From JAUWCW01 sp030609125 [NCBI: Candidatus Rokuibacteriota bacterium] (GTDB lineage Bacteria > JAUVQV01): 17,357 nucleotides of DNA. Positions 6,848-14,851 of the stretch are shown here, piece after piece; position 1 is the first letter of the stretch; each line of letters opens with the position of its first letter. Location of the stretch: the NCBI GenBank assembly GCA_030609125.1, contig JAUWCW010000014.1, forward strand, positions 1 through 17,357. Reading direction: 5' to 3'. The notes under the pieces are model-generated. The model was not told the origin of the DNA, did no database searches, and saw only the letters and a list, made by a program, of their open reading frames with translations. Both the position numbers and the translations under genes were made by a program.

Positions 6848-8395
6848 ATGCCGAAGATCAGACGAGCGTTGCTCAGCGTCTCCGACAAGACCGGGATCGC
6901 TGCATTCGCCGCCGCCCTGAGCGGCGGGGGTGTGGAGATCCTCTCCACCGGCGGTACGGCAGCCACACTCGCCGCCGCGGGCATCCCCGTCATGCAGGTT
7001 TCGGACTTCACGGGGCAGCCGGAAATTCTCGAGGGAAGGGTCAAAACCCTCACTCCCAGGATCCACGGCGGAATCCTTGCCCGGAGGAAGTCGGCCGCTC
7101 ACCGCCGCGAGATGAAGGAGCACGATCTTCTTCCCATAGACCTGGTGGTCGTCAACCTCTACCCCTTCGAGGCCACCATCACCCGGCCCGGCTCCACCCT
7201 GGCCGAGGCCATTGAAAATATCGACATCGGGGGACCGGCGATGCTCCGGTCTGCGGCCAAGAACTTCGAGGACGTCACCGTCGTCGTGGACCCCGGGGAC
7301 TACCCGGCCCTCATGGAGGAGATGAACCGATCCGGCGGGAAGATGAGCAAGGGCACCAATGTCTTCCTGGCCCGCAAGGCATTCGCGCACACGGCCTACT
7401 ACGACGGCGTCATCAGGTCGTACCTGGCTTCGAAGGTTTCCGGCTCTCCCTTCCCGGACTACCTGAGCCTTCCTCTGGCGAAGGTCCAGAGCCTCCGGTA
7501 CGGCGAAAACCCCCACCAGAGGGCCGCGCTTTACCGGGAGCCCGGCGCCCCCAGCGGCGTCGCCGGGGCCCGGCAGCTGGGCGGCAAAGAGCTGTCCTTC
7601 AACAATCTTCTCGACCTCGATGCCGCCTGGGCGGCGGCGGCGGATTTCCGCGACTGCCCCTTCGTGGTGATCGTCAAACACAACAACCCCTGCGGCGCGG
7701 GATCCCACTCGAGCCTCCCGAAGGCCTTCGAGCTCGCTCTCGCCACCGATCCCCTGTCAGCATTCGGCGGAGTGCTCGGTGTGAGCCGGCGCGTTACGGC
7801 CGCCCTCGCCTCGCGGATCGCGAAGATCTTCTTCGAAGCCGTCATCGCCCCGGGTTTCACGAAAAAGGCCGTCGAGATCCTGAAGACGAAGAAGAACCTC
7901 AGGATTCTTGACATAAGCGGCTGCGGCGAGGAACGGTCCCTCGACCTGAAGAAGATAGCGGGGGGCTACGTGGTTCAGGATCCGGACAGCGTGCAGGTGC
8001 GGAACCTGCGAAAGCTGCCGGTGGCAACGCGCCGCCGTCCCACCCCCGGGGAATACCGGGCACTGGGATTTGCCTGGAAGCTGGCGCGGCACGTCAAGTC
8101 CAACGCGATCATCTTCACCGGCGAGAACCAGCTGATCGGCGTCGGGGCGGGACAGATGAGCCGCGTCGACTCCTGCCGGATCGCCGGAATGAAGGCCAAC
8201 TTTCCCCTCCAGGGGACGGTCGTCGCCTCCGACGCCTTTTTCCCCTTCCGGGACGGGATCGACCAGATCGCCGAGTACGGAGCGACCGCCGTCGTGCAGC
8301 CCGGAGGGTCGATCCGCGACAAGGAAGTGATCGAGGCCGCCGACGAGCACGGCATGGCCATGATCTTCACCGACCACCGGCACTTCAAACACTGA
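6848..8395 (+). CDS. purH: Bifunctional AICAR transformylase / IMP cyclohydrolase
   Basis: PurH catalyses the last two steps of de novo IMP synthesis in the cytoplasm: formylation of AICAR with 10-formyl-THF, then ring closure. At 515 aa it has the normal length. The N-terminal MGS-type cyclohydrolase domain (about 1-150) opens with ALLSVSDKTG and STGGTAATL. The transformylase domain carries QSLRYGENPHQ, KELSFNNLLDLDAAW, the catalytic VKHNNPCG (K277/H278), GVGAGQMSRVDS, and the standard C-terminus AVVQPGGSIRD...FTDHRHFKH. The ATG at 6848 is chosen because AAGGAG (6837-6842) lies 5 nt before it and the protein then begins like other PurH proteins. The open frame extends 30 codons further upstream, but across the predicted promoter. 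It is followed after 145 nt by purD. Confidence 0.98.
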   Translation: MPKIRRALLSVSDKTGIAAFAAALSGGGVEILSTGGTAATLAAAGIPVMQVSDFTGQPEILEGRVKTLTPRIHGGILARRKSAAHRREMKEHDLLPIDLVVVNLYPFEATITRPGSTLAEAIENIDIGGPAMLRSAAKNFEDVTVVVDPGDYPALMEEMNRSGGKMSKGTNVFLARKAFAHTAYYDGVIRSYLASKVSGSPFPDYLSLPLAKVQSLRYGENPHQRAALYREPGAPSGVAGARQLGGKELSFNNLLDLDAAWAAAADFRDCPFVVIVKHNNPCGAGSHSSLPKAFELALATDPLSAFGGVLGVSRRVTAALASRIAKIFFEAVIAPGFTKKAVEILKTKKNLRILDISGCGEERSLDLKKIAGGYVVQDPDSVQVRNLRKLPVATRRRPTPGEYRALGFAWKLARHVKSNAIIFTGENQLIGVGAGQMSRVDSCRIAGMKANFPLQGTVVASDAFFPFRDGIDQIAEYGATAVVQPGGSIRDKEVIEAADEHGMAMIFTDHRHFKH

Positions 8396-8436
8396 TACAC
8401 CGGCACCGCAAGGCAAGACTGCTGAGGGGTGTATTG
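8393..8436 (+). other. Hairpin at the purH stop codon within the purH-purD gap
   Basis: ATACACC (8395-8401) pairs with GGTGTAT (8428-8434), extended by two G.U pairs to 8393-8436. The hairpin begins within the purH stop codon. No T-tract follows. Next to it is a perfect 10-bp palindrome ATTGATCAAT (8433-8442). It may be a processing or 3'-end-stabilising structure in the pur mRNA, or a partial attenuator. A weak promoter-like pair (TTGATC 8434-8439, 17 nt, CAGAAT 8457-8462) in the same gap could give purDE extra transcription. Confidence 0.35.
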
Positions 8437-8540
8437 ATCAATCGTGTTTTCACGGGCAGAATCGAGGCGAGACAGGACGCACGACGAACCGCCTGAGGCG
8501 GATCGCAGGCCGGTCATGCCCGTCAAGAAGAGGTGAAATC

Positions 8541-9824
8541 ATGAAAGTACTCGTTGTAGGAGGTGGAGGGCGCGAGCACGCCCTCGTCTGGAAACTGACC
8601 CGGAGCCCCACGGTTTCAAAAATCTACTGTGCCCCGGGAAACGGGGGAATCCGCGAGCTGGCCGTGTGCCTCGACCTCGACGCGACGGACATCCACGGAC
8701 TCTTTGATTTCGCCACCGGGAACTCGATCGATCTGACCGTCGTCGGCCCCGAGGTCCCCCTCTCCATGGGGATCGTCGACCTTTTCGAGCAGAAGGGCCT
8801 GCGGGTCTTCGGCGCCAGCCGCGGGGCGGCGCAGATCGAAAGCAGCAAGGCCTTCTCCAAGGACCTGATGAAAAAGTACAGGATTCCCACCTCCTACTAC
8901 CGCGTCTTCGATTCCCCCGACGAGGCTGTGAGTTACATCCGCGAGACGGGGGCGCCCACCGTCGTCAAGGCCGACGGCCTCGCCGCCGGCAAGGGGGTCA
9001 TCATCTGCCACACCGTCGAGGAAGCGGAAGATGCGGTGAAGATGATCATGGTGGACAAGCTCTTCGGCGACGCCGGCGAAAGGCTCATCGTCGAGGAGTT
9101 CCTCGAAGGGGAGGAGGCGTCCTTTCTCGCCTTTGCCGACGGGAAGACGGTTCTTCCCATGGCGTCCTCGCAGGACCACAAACCCGCCTACGACAACGAC
9201 CAGGGCCCCAACACAGGGGGGATGGGGGCTTACTCCCCCGCCCCGGTCGTCACCGAAGAGCTTCACCGCCGGATAATGCAGGACGTCATGATCCCCACGG
9301 TGCAAGGCATGGCCGCCGAGGGCCGGCCCTACAAGGGCATCCTCTACGCCGGCCTCATGATGACCGCCGACGGTCCCAAGGTGCTGGAGTTCAACGCCCG
9401 CTTCGGCGACCCCGAAGCCCAGCCGATCCTTCCCAGGATGGAGAACGACCTGCTTCCCGTCCTCGAGGCCTGCATCGACGGCACCCTGGACCGGATCTCT
9501 CTCACCTGGAAGAAGGAGGCCAGCGTCTGCGTCGTCATCGCCGCCGGGGGTTACCCCGGAAGATATGAAAAGGGCACCCCCATCGGGGGGCTCGAGGAAG
9601 CCGCCTCCGAGGACGGCGTCATGGTCTTTCACGCCGGCACCGCCCTGGAGAACGGGAAGATCGTCAGCGCCGGCGGCCGGGTCCTGGGGGTGACGGCCCT
9701 CGGACCGACGGTGAGGGAGGCCATCGAAAAGGCCTACCGGGCGGTGGGCAAGATCAGTTTTCCGGGCAGCCACTTCCGCAAGGACATCGGCATGAAGGCC
9801 CTGAAGAGGGAGGAGAGCGCATGA
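8541..9824 (+). CDS. purD: Phosphoribosylamine-glycine ligase (GAR synthetase)
   Basis: PurD joins glycine to 5-phosphoribosylamine with ATP, the second step of purine synthesis. At 427 aa it matches the family. The N-terminal domain begins MKVLVVGGGGREHAL. The ATP-grasp part shows KADGLAAGKGV (about residues 142-152), SQDHKPAYDNDQGPNTGGMGAYSP and the metal-binding NARFGDPEAQ (about 283-292). The C-terminal domain has AAGGYPGRYEKG and GGRVLGVTALG. A GAGGTG lies 6 nt before the ATG. It shares its last 4 nt with the purE start (ATGA), indicating translational coupling. All expected motifs are intact and codon use matches neighbours. Confidence 0.98.
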   Translation: MKVLVVGGGGREHALVWKLTRSPTVSKIYCAPGNGGIRELAVCLDLDATDIHGLFDFATGNSIDLTVVGPEVPLSMGIVDLFEQKGLRVFGASRGAAQIESSKAFSKDLMKKYRIPTSYYRVFDSPDEAVSYIRETGAPTVVKADGLAAGKGVIICHTVEEAEDAVKMIMVDKLFGDAGERLIVEEFLEGEEASFLAFADGKTVLPMASSQDHKPAYDNDQGPNTGGMGAYSPAPVVTEELHRRIMQDVMIPTVQGMAAEGRPYKGILYAGLMMTADGPKVLEFNARFGDPEAQPILPRMENDLLPVLEACIDGTLDRISLTWKKEASVCVVIAAGGYPGRYEKGTPIGGLEEAASEDGVMVFHAGTALENGKIVSAGGRVLGVTALGPTVREAIEKAYRAVGKISFPGSHFRKDIGMKALKREESA

Positions 9825-10285
9825 AAGGCCCCCGTGTTGCTGTAGTTCTCGGGAGCAAGAGCGACCTGCCCGCCCTTCCCGGCGGCGAGCAGCTCCTGCA
9901 GCGCTTTGGAATCGAGTACAAGCTGATCGTTGCTTCCGCCCATCGCCAGCCCGGGAAGGTCACCGCCTTCGCGAAGAAGGCCGAGAAGGAGGGGTACGAG
10001 GTGGTCATCGCCGTCGCCGGCTACGCTGCCCACCTCGCCGGCGTTCTGGCGGCACAGACGCCCCTGCCCGTCATCGGTGTCCCTCTCGACAGCTCTCCCC
10101 TGAACGGCGTCGACTCCCTGTATTCCATGGTCATGATGCCCGCCGGAGTGCCGGTGGCGACAGTGACCGTCGGAAAAGCGGGCGTGAAGAACGCCGCCGT
10201 CCTGGCGGCGGAGATCCTCGCCCTGAAGTACCCGAAGGTGAAAAAGGCTCTCGAGGACTTCCGCAGGGAGCTCGCCAGGGGCTGA
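9821..10285 (+). CDS. purE: N5-carboxyaminoimidazole ribonucleotide mutase (class I PurE), with unusual active-site loop
   Basis: PurE converts N5-CAIR to CAIR in purine synthesis. At 154 aa it is near the usual class I length. Motifs include GSKSD (residues 11-15), SAHR (39-42, His41, the class I signature rather than AHK), DSSPLNGVDSLYSMVMMPAGVPVAT and VGKAGVKNAA. The normally Gly-rich GAGGAAHL reads AVAGYAAHL here, with Val65 and Tyr68 at two usually glycine positions. The segment after SD is LPALPGGEQ rather than the common W-x-x-M type. The catalytic His41 and His71 are retained, so it is probably active. The 4-nt overlap with purD makes it the last gene of the pur operon. PurK, the usual partner, is not in the window. 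The convergent glgB ends 41 nt away. Confidence 0.93.
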   Translation: MKGPRVAVVLGSKSDLPALPGGEQLLQRFGIEYKLIVASAHRQPGKVTAFAKKAEKEGYEVVIAVAGYAAHLAGVLAAQTPLPVIGVPLDSSPLNGVDSLYSMVMMPAGVPVATVTVGKAGVKNAAVLAAEILALKYPKVKKALEDFRRELARG

Positions 10286-10292
10286 TTCGGGA

Positions 10293-10381
10293 CACCCTGC
10301 CGCACACCCGGCGCTGCCGGACCGCCTTATTTCAAAGGCTTGTGGCTCACCAGGAAAAGGGCCGAAAGGGGCGGCAGGGTG
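10293..10381. repeat. 11-bp perfect inverted repeat spanning the convergent purE/glgB 3' ends
   Basis: CACCCTGCCGC (10293-10303) is the exact reverse complement of GCGGCAGGGTG (10371-10381). Between them lie a 5-bp hairpin CCGGC-GCT-GCCGG (10308-10320) and another, GCCTT/AAGGC (10324-10328/10335-10339), around the glgB stop codon. Together they could fold as a branched 3'-end structure on either transcript, but there is no U-tract. The right arm lies within glgB coding sequence, so chance is possible. Confidence 0.3.
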
Positions 10382-12276
10382 AGGGTGAGTGAGAAGTCCT
10401 TGCCGTGGGCCGGCACCGGTTCCGCGTCCTTGCCCCCGAGGTTCCCGTAGCCCTTCCCGCCGTAGTCCATGGCGTCGCTGTTGAGGGATTCGCCCCAGAA
10501 GCCCGGACGCGGGACACCGACGCGGTAGCCTTCCCGCAGCACGGGCGTCATGTTCAGCACCACCAGGGTGACGTCATCCGTGCCGGACCCGCGGCGCAGG
10601 AAGCTGACGACGCTCTGCTCCCAGTCGTGAAAATCCACCCACTCGAAACCCTTTTCGTCGAAATCAAGCTCGTGCAGGGACGGCTCCGAGCGGTAGAGCC
10701 CGTTGAGGTCGCGGACCCACTTCTGCACCCCCCAGTGCGACGGATACTCCAGGGCGTTCCACTCGAGGCTCTCGTCGTGGTCCCACTCTTTCCACTGGCC
10801 GAACTCCCCGCCCATGAAAAGGAGCTTCTTGCCGGGGTGTCCGTACATGGCGCCAAAGAGCAGCTTGAGCCCCGCCGACTTCTCCCACTCGTCCCCCGGC
10901 ATCTTCCCCGCCAGGGACCCCTTCCCGTGCACGACTTCGTCGTGGGAGAGGGGGAGGACGAAATTCTCCGTGAAGGCGTACCAGAGACTGAACGTCAGAC
11001 GCTGATGGTGGTACTTCCTGAAGACCGGGTCGGTGGAGAAATACTCCAGGGTGTCGTGCATCCAGCCCATGTTCCACTTTATTCCGAAGCCGAGCCCCCC
11101 GACGTAGACCGGCCGGGAAACCATCGGCCACGCCGTCGACTCCTCCGCGAAGGTCTGCACGTCGGGAAATTTCTCGTAGACCGCTTCGTTGAGGCGCTGC
11201 AGGAAGGAGATGGCCTCCTCGTTCTCCCTTCCGCCCCAGCGGTTGGGCACCCACTCGCCCTCCTCCCGGCCGTAGTCGCGGTAGAGCATGGAGGCCACGG
11301 CGTCGACCCGGATACCGTCGACGTGATAGTGCTCGAGCCAGAAGAGGGCGCTGCTGATGAGGAAGTTGCGCACCTCGTTGCGCCCGTAGTTGAAGATGGC
11401 GCTCTTCCAGTCGGGGTGAAACCCCTCCTTCGGGTCGGCGTGCTCGTACAGGTGCGTGCCGTCGAAGTAAGCCAGGCCGTGCTCGTCCGTGGGAAAGTGC
11501 GAAGGCACCCAGTCGAGGATCACGCCCACGCCGCTGCGGTGCAGGTGGTCGATGAGGTACATGAGATCCTGGGGGCTCCCGTACCGGCTGGTGGGGGCAA
11601 AGTAGCCGACGGTCTGGTAGCCCCAGGATCCGTAGAAAGGGTGCTCCATCACGGGCAGAAGCTCGACGTGGGTAAAGCCCATCTCACCGGCGTAGCCGGC
11701 GAGGGAGTGGGCGAGCTCCCGGTAGGTGAGACGGCGGTTGTCCTCTTCCGGCACCCTCCGCCAGGATCCCAGGTGCACCTCGTAAATTGACATGGGCGCC
11801 TCGAGGGAGTTGCACTCTCGCCTCTTCTTCATCCAGTCCGCGTCGGACCACTCGTAGTCCAGGTCCCAGACACAGGATCCCGTCCGCGGCGGCGCCTCCC
11901 AGCGAAAGGCGAAGGGATCCCCCTTGTCCACCGTGTACCCGCCGTTGCGGGAGACGATGTGGTACTTGTAGACCTGTCCCTTCAAAACCCCCGGAATAAA
12001 GCCCTCCCAGACGCCGGAGCTGTCCTCCCTCGCCCGAAGGGGATGGGAGACAGGACTCCAGCGGTTGAAGTCCCCGACGACGGAAACGCTCTCAGCGTTG
12101 GGGGCCCAGACAGCAAAACAGGCGCCCTCCTCTCCCTCGCGGGAGATCGTGTGTGAACCGAGTTTCCTGAAGAGCCCGAAGTGGGACCCTTCGCGAAAGA
12201 GATGGATGTCATACTCCGTAAGAAGACCGACGTCGTGCCTGACATCACCGGCCTGCGGGTTCTCGTTCTTCGTCAT
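10327..12276 (-). CDS. glgB: 1,4-alpha-glucan (glycogen) branching enzyme, GH13
   Basis: GlgB cuts alpha-1,4 chains and re-attaches them as alpha-1,6 branches during glycogen synthesis. This 649-aa form lacks the extra N-terminal module of the 728-aa E. coli enzyme. A CBM48 domain occupies about residues 40-135 ([20 protein letters not shown]), followed by the GH13 barrel. Catalytic residues are visible: Asp325 in DGIRVDAV (nucleophile), Glu378 in FAEES (acid/base) and Asp446 in [27 protein letters not shown] and [20 protein letters not shown] are typical for the family. A run of five G (12284-12288) lies about 7 nt before the ATG. No other glycogen gene is in the window. Upstream, a 287-bp gap holds an extended -10 promoter candidate and a long structured RNA hairpin, so expression may be controlled in the leader. 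Confidence 0.97.
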   Translation of the reverse strand: MTKNENPQAGDVRHDVGLLTEYDIHLFREGSHFGLFRKLGSHTISREGEEGACFAVWAPNAESVSVVGDFNRWSPVSHPLRAREDSSGVWEGFIPGVLKGQVYKYHIVSRNGGYTVDKGDPFAFRWEAPPRTGSCVWDLDYEWSDADWMKKRRECNSLEAPMSIYEVHLGSWRRVPEEDNRRLTYRELAHSLAGYAGEMGFTHVELLPVMEHPFYGSWGYQTVGYFAPTSRYGSPQDLMYLIDHLHRSGVGVILDWVPSHFPTDEHGLAYFDGTHLYEHADPKEGFHPDWKSAIFNYGRNEVRNFLISSALFWLEHYHVDGIRVDAVASMLYRDYGREEGEWVPNRWGGRENEEAISFLQRLNEAVYEKFPDVQTFAEESTAWPMVSRPVYVGGLGFGIKWNMGWMHDTLEYFSTDPVFRKYHHQRLTFSLWYAFTENFVLPLSHDEVVHGKGSLAGKMPGDEWEKSAGLKLLFGAMYGHPGKKLLFMGGEFGQWKEWDHDESLEWNALEYPSHWGVQKWVRDLNGLYRSEPSLHELDFDEKGFEWVDFHDWEQSVVSFLRRGSGTDDVTLVVLNMTPVLREGYRVGVPRPGFWGESLNSDAMDYGGKGYGNLGGKDAEPVPAHGKDFSLTLTLPPLSALFLVSHKPLK

Positions 12277-12322
12277 CTGAATTCCCCCGCTCTAAGGGCT
12301 AACGCAAGAATAACTTCCCAGT

Positions 12323-12446
12323 TTCGCATCTCATCTTCAGGCCGTCTTCGGCCGATCCTCAATCACGAAATCCTCGAAAGAGCCCTGCTATTCCTGCGGT
12401 TTCGCTCAATCAGATCGGCCAAATCCGACCTGAATCTGAGCGCGAA
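12323..12446 (-). ncRNA. Candidate structured RNA in the glgB leader: long bulge-free hairpin with four tandem G.A pairs
   Basis: Read as minus-strand RNA, bases 12440 to 12330 fold back symmetrically around 12385 with no bulges: position x opposes 24770-x. Of 54 opposed positions I count 39 Watson-Crick or G.U. The strongest blocks are GGCCGATC/GATCGGCC (12413-12420 with 12350-12357), TTCAGG/CCTGAA (12429-12434 with 12336-12341), CTCA/TGAG (12437-12440 with 12330-12333) and CGAAA/TTTCG (12400-12404 with 12366-12370). An outer UUCGC/GCGAA pairing (12442-12446 with 12323-12327) follows a small internal loop. Eight mismatched positions form four tandem 5'-GA-3'/3'-AG-5' pairs (12435-36, 12424-25, 12410-11, 12406-07 and partners), two of them flanking a UU/UU in a self-opposed UGAUUGAG loop. 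All five wobbles are G.U only in minus-strand RNA. It lies about 33 nt after the predicted start site and ends 46 nt before the glgB ATG. I do not recognise the motif. Confidence 0.55.
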
Positions 12447-12485
12447 TTCTGTGAACTTTTTCTTGCATGAACCCTAAGGTCCCAA

Positions 12486-12494
12486 AGTATAGCA
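12486..12494 (-). promoter_or_regulatory. Extended -10 promoter candidate for glgB
   Basis: On the minus strand TGC immediately precedes TATACT (5/6 to TATAAT; -10 at 12486-12491), giving an extended -10 (TGnTATACT). The -35 region is poor (ATGCCC at 17 nt). Transcription would begin near 12479, about 200 nt before the glgB ATG, so the long hairpin would be within the leader. Transcription from the transporter gene upstream may also read through, since no terminator is seen after it. Confidence 0.4.
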
Positions 12495-12563
12495 AAACGC
12501 ATACTGTTGGGCATTGTGCCGACTTTGACAGGTAATCCCTCGTCGCGACACTGTTGCAATTCC

Positions 12564-14822
12564 TTATACCGCCTTGGTGCCTGACTGAAATATCCGCCAG
12601 AAGTCGACCTGCTCCGCCGCCATGAGCAGGGCCGTCGGCGGGAATCCCCTCGTCATGTCGAGAAGACGGCGGTAGTACTCGCTGTACTCCTCCGGCGTTT
12701 CGTCCTCTCCGGGAACGCGGATTCCAAGCAGGAGCAGGTCAGCCCCCTCGGACGAGGAGCGGATGATGTCGTAGACGTCCCTCCCCTCGCGCATGATCGT
12801 CTCCGTACCGGCCCTGAGCCGCTCTTTCTCCACAAAGGTCTCGAGCCTTTTTTCGTACTCCACCGCCTCCTCGCGGCTCTCGACGACCATCCGGATGTTC
12901 AGACGCGCCCCAGCCCACCCCGGGCTGCGGCGTATCAGCAGGGCGAGGGCAAGTATGAACCCGATGTTGTGTGACCTGCCCTTCCACCAGACATCGATCC
13001 TCTCCTTTTCCTTCTCCTGAGGGCGCAGCCGCCGCTCGCCGTCTTTCCACTCCTCGCTGTCCCTCTCGTGCCTCCTCTCCCGCATGACGATCAGGTTGCG
13101 GCGGCGGCGGTAGACCATCTGGACCAGCCTGGAGAACTCACGGAAGTTCTCTTCCTTTTCTGTCTCGCCGACGAGGATGGTGTTGGGGACGATGGGCCCG
13201 AAGCCGTAGGTGCGGACGATCTGCTGGGCCCCGACAAGGGGTTCGTCGGAAGCAAAGGTCTTCACGAAAGCCCTTACGTTTCTCTTTTTCAGATATTCCC
13301 TCACCGACGAGGCGATGCTCTCCGCCCTCTCGGCGGTCCAGGTCGCCTCGGGGATGAGGGTGATGAGAGTGACGAAGCTTCGGCCCTGCGAGATCGCGTC
13401 GGCGAGCTCCACCAGGTACCAGCGCCCGACCGGAGATCCGCTGAGAACGAGAATGTTCGGCTTCCAGGTCCGCTCGTCGTGCTTTCTCCCCGCCAGGTTG
13501 TAGATGATCTCCCGGACACCGAACATCAGGACCGCAAAGCGCATGTCCCCCCAGCGCGCCTGGATGGCCCGCTTCTTCACGAAGTAGTAGACGGCGGCCG
13601 AGACTAATCCGGCAGCGAACGTTGCCCCCGCGTTGATCATCAGCATGGCTGCGAAACAGCCGAAAAAACCTGTCAGGCTGACCGCCGCAGGGACCCTGAA
13701 CTTGGGCCGCCAGGACGGTGTGGAGATCAACTCTTCCAGGCCGGCCGAGAGGTTCAGAATCCCGTAGGAGGTGAGGAAGAACATGGAGAGGACCGGGGCG
13801 ATTACGTTGATCCCACCCAGAAGTATCCCCCCCAGGGCAATGAGAAAGGTGATGGCGATCGCGGTCCTGGGTTCGTTCCTCTTTCCCTGGCCCCGACCGA
13901 TGGCGGACGGCAGGACCCCGTCCTTCCCAAGGGCCTGAAGAGTCCGCGGTGCGCCAAGGAGGGCCCCCATGGCGCTGGAGAGGGAGGCCGCCCAGACTCC
14001 GTACAGGATTATCCTGCCCCACCGGGCGACCTTCCCCATAATCAGGGGATCGGTGAGCAGCATTCCCCGGTCCGCCACGGTGAAGGCGAGAAAGAACGCG
14101 ATGGCCACGTAGACCACGAAGCCCGTCAGGACGGCGCCGATAGTCCCCAGAGGAAGGGAACGGCCCGGGTCCCTCAGGTCCCCCGACATGGCGATGCCAG
14201 CCTCGATACCTGTTACGGCGGGGAAAAAGACGGCGAAAACAGCCCAGAACGGCAGCGCCTTCGGTAACTCCCCTGCCGGCGCAAGCACCGCCGGGCCGGG
14301 CGCTCCGCCGGCGAAGAAGGAGACGAGGGACGCGCCGATGAGGGCCATGACGAGATACTGAATCCGCAGCGCCAGACTGGTCGAAATCCAGGCGATCACC
14401 GCCAGGACGGCGAGCGTGGCAAGCCCCACCTCGCGCGCAGACCACTGCGGGTACACCGACGTGAAAGCCTCGGCGAAACCGGAGATGTAGAAGGCTATCC
14501 CCATGGCCTGGGCCAGGTAGAGGGGAAGGCCCACGGCCGCCCCCGACTCGAGACCGAGGGAGCGGGATATGATGTAGTAGGCGCCGCCGCCGCCGACTTT
14601 CATGTTCGTCGCCAGGGCGGCAAGAGAGAGACCCGTGAGAAAAGTTATTGTCGTGGCAAAGGTGATAAACAGGAGCGTCCCCGCCAGGCCCGTGTTTCCC
14701 AGCACCCAGCCGAGGCGCAGGTAAATGATAACGCCCCGGATAGTCAGGATGCTGGGCGCAAAGACACCCTTGAAGGTGCCGAAGCGATACCCGCTCTTTT
14801 GCTGGCTCCCGGCCTCAGCCAT
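12564..14822 (-). CDS. SLC12-like cation-chloride cotransporter family permease
   Basis: This 752-aa integral membrane protein of the APC superfamily resembles the cation-chloride cotransporters (NKCC/KCC). The family hallmark is at the start: GTFKGVFAPSILTIRGVIIY and LRLGWVLGNTGL (about residues 14-45). Then come GGGGAYYIISRSLGLESG and about 12 hydrophobic helices up to about residue 420, including FPAVTGIEAGIAMSGDLRDPGRSLPLG. The cytoplasmic tail (about 430-752) contains PNILVLSGSPVGRWYLV near 455 and a nucleotide-binding-like late segment GADLLLLGIRVPGE near 697, as in SLC12 C-terminal domains. Bacterial members are poorly characterised; ion selectivity cannot be read from sequence here. 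No good Shine-Dalgarno precedes the ATG. The start is 29 nt after the beta-CASP RNase gene ends, so the two are probably co-transcribed. Confidence 0.88.
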   Translation of the reverse strand: MAEAGSQQKSGYRFGTFKGVFAPSILTIRGVIIYLRLGWVLGNTGLAGTLLFITFATTITFLTGLSLAALATNMKVGGGGAYYIISRSLGLESGAAVGLPLYLAQAMGIAFYISGFAEAFTSVYPQWSAREVGLATLAVLAVIAWISTSLALRIQYLVMALIGASLVSFFAGGAPGPAVLAPAGELPKALPFWAVFAVFFPAVTGIEAGIAMSGDLRDPGRSLPLGTIGAVLTGFVVYVAIAFFLAFTVADRGMLLTDPLIMGKVARWGRIILYGVWAASLSSAMGALLGAPRTLQALGKDGVLPSAIGRGQGKRNEPRTAIAITFLIALGGILLGGINVIAPVLSMFFLTSYGILNLSAGLEELISTPSWRPKFRVPAAVSLTGFFGCFAAMLMINAGATFAAGLVSAAVYYFVKKRAIQARWGDMRFAVLMFGVREIIYNLAGRKHDERTWKPNILVLSGSPVGRWYLVELADAISQGRSFVTLITLIPEATWTAERAESIASSVREYLKKRNVRAFVKTFASDEPLVGAQQIVRTYGFGPIVPNTILVGETEKEENFREFSRLVQMVYRRRRNLIVMRERRHERDSEEWKDGERRLRPQEKEKERIDVWWKGRSHNIGFILALALLIRRSPGWAGARLNIRMVVESREEAVEYEKRLETFVEKERLRAGTETIMREGRDVYDIIRSSSEGADLLLLGIRVPGEDETPEEYSEYYRRLLDMTRGFPPTALLMAAEQVDFWRIFQSGTKAV

Positions 14823-14851
14823 CTCTCGTCAGGACCTCTTCGCAGCTCTCC

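Noticed and set aside
8616-9773. Long antisense open frame (385 codons) across purD
   Set aside because: GC-rich codon bias produces long mirror frames; the translation has no motif and purD is unmistakable on the other strand.
10308-10320. CCGGC-GCT-GCCGG hairpin as purE terminator
   Set aside because: Five base pairs and no T-tract; too weak to call by itself.
10405-11790. Long antisense open frame (461 codons) across glgB
   Set aside because: Mirror of a clear GH13 gene, low-complexity Val/Pro/Arg-rich product, no recognisable domain.
12542-12549. GTCGCGAC palindrome after the transporter stop as a terminator or operator
   Set aside because: Eight-bp palindromes are common in GC-rich DNA, and it has no loop or T-tract.
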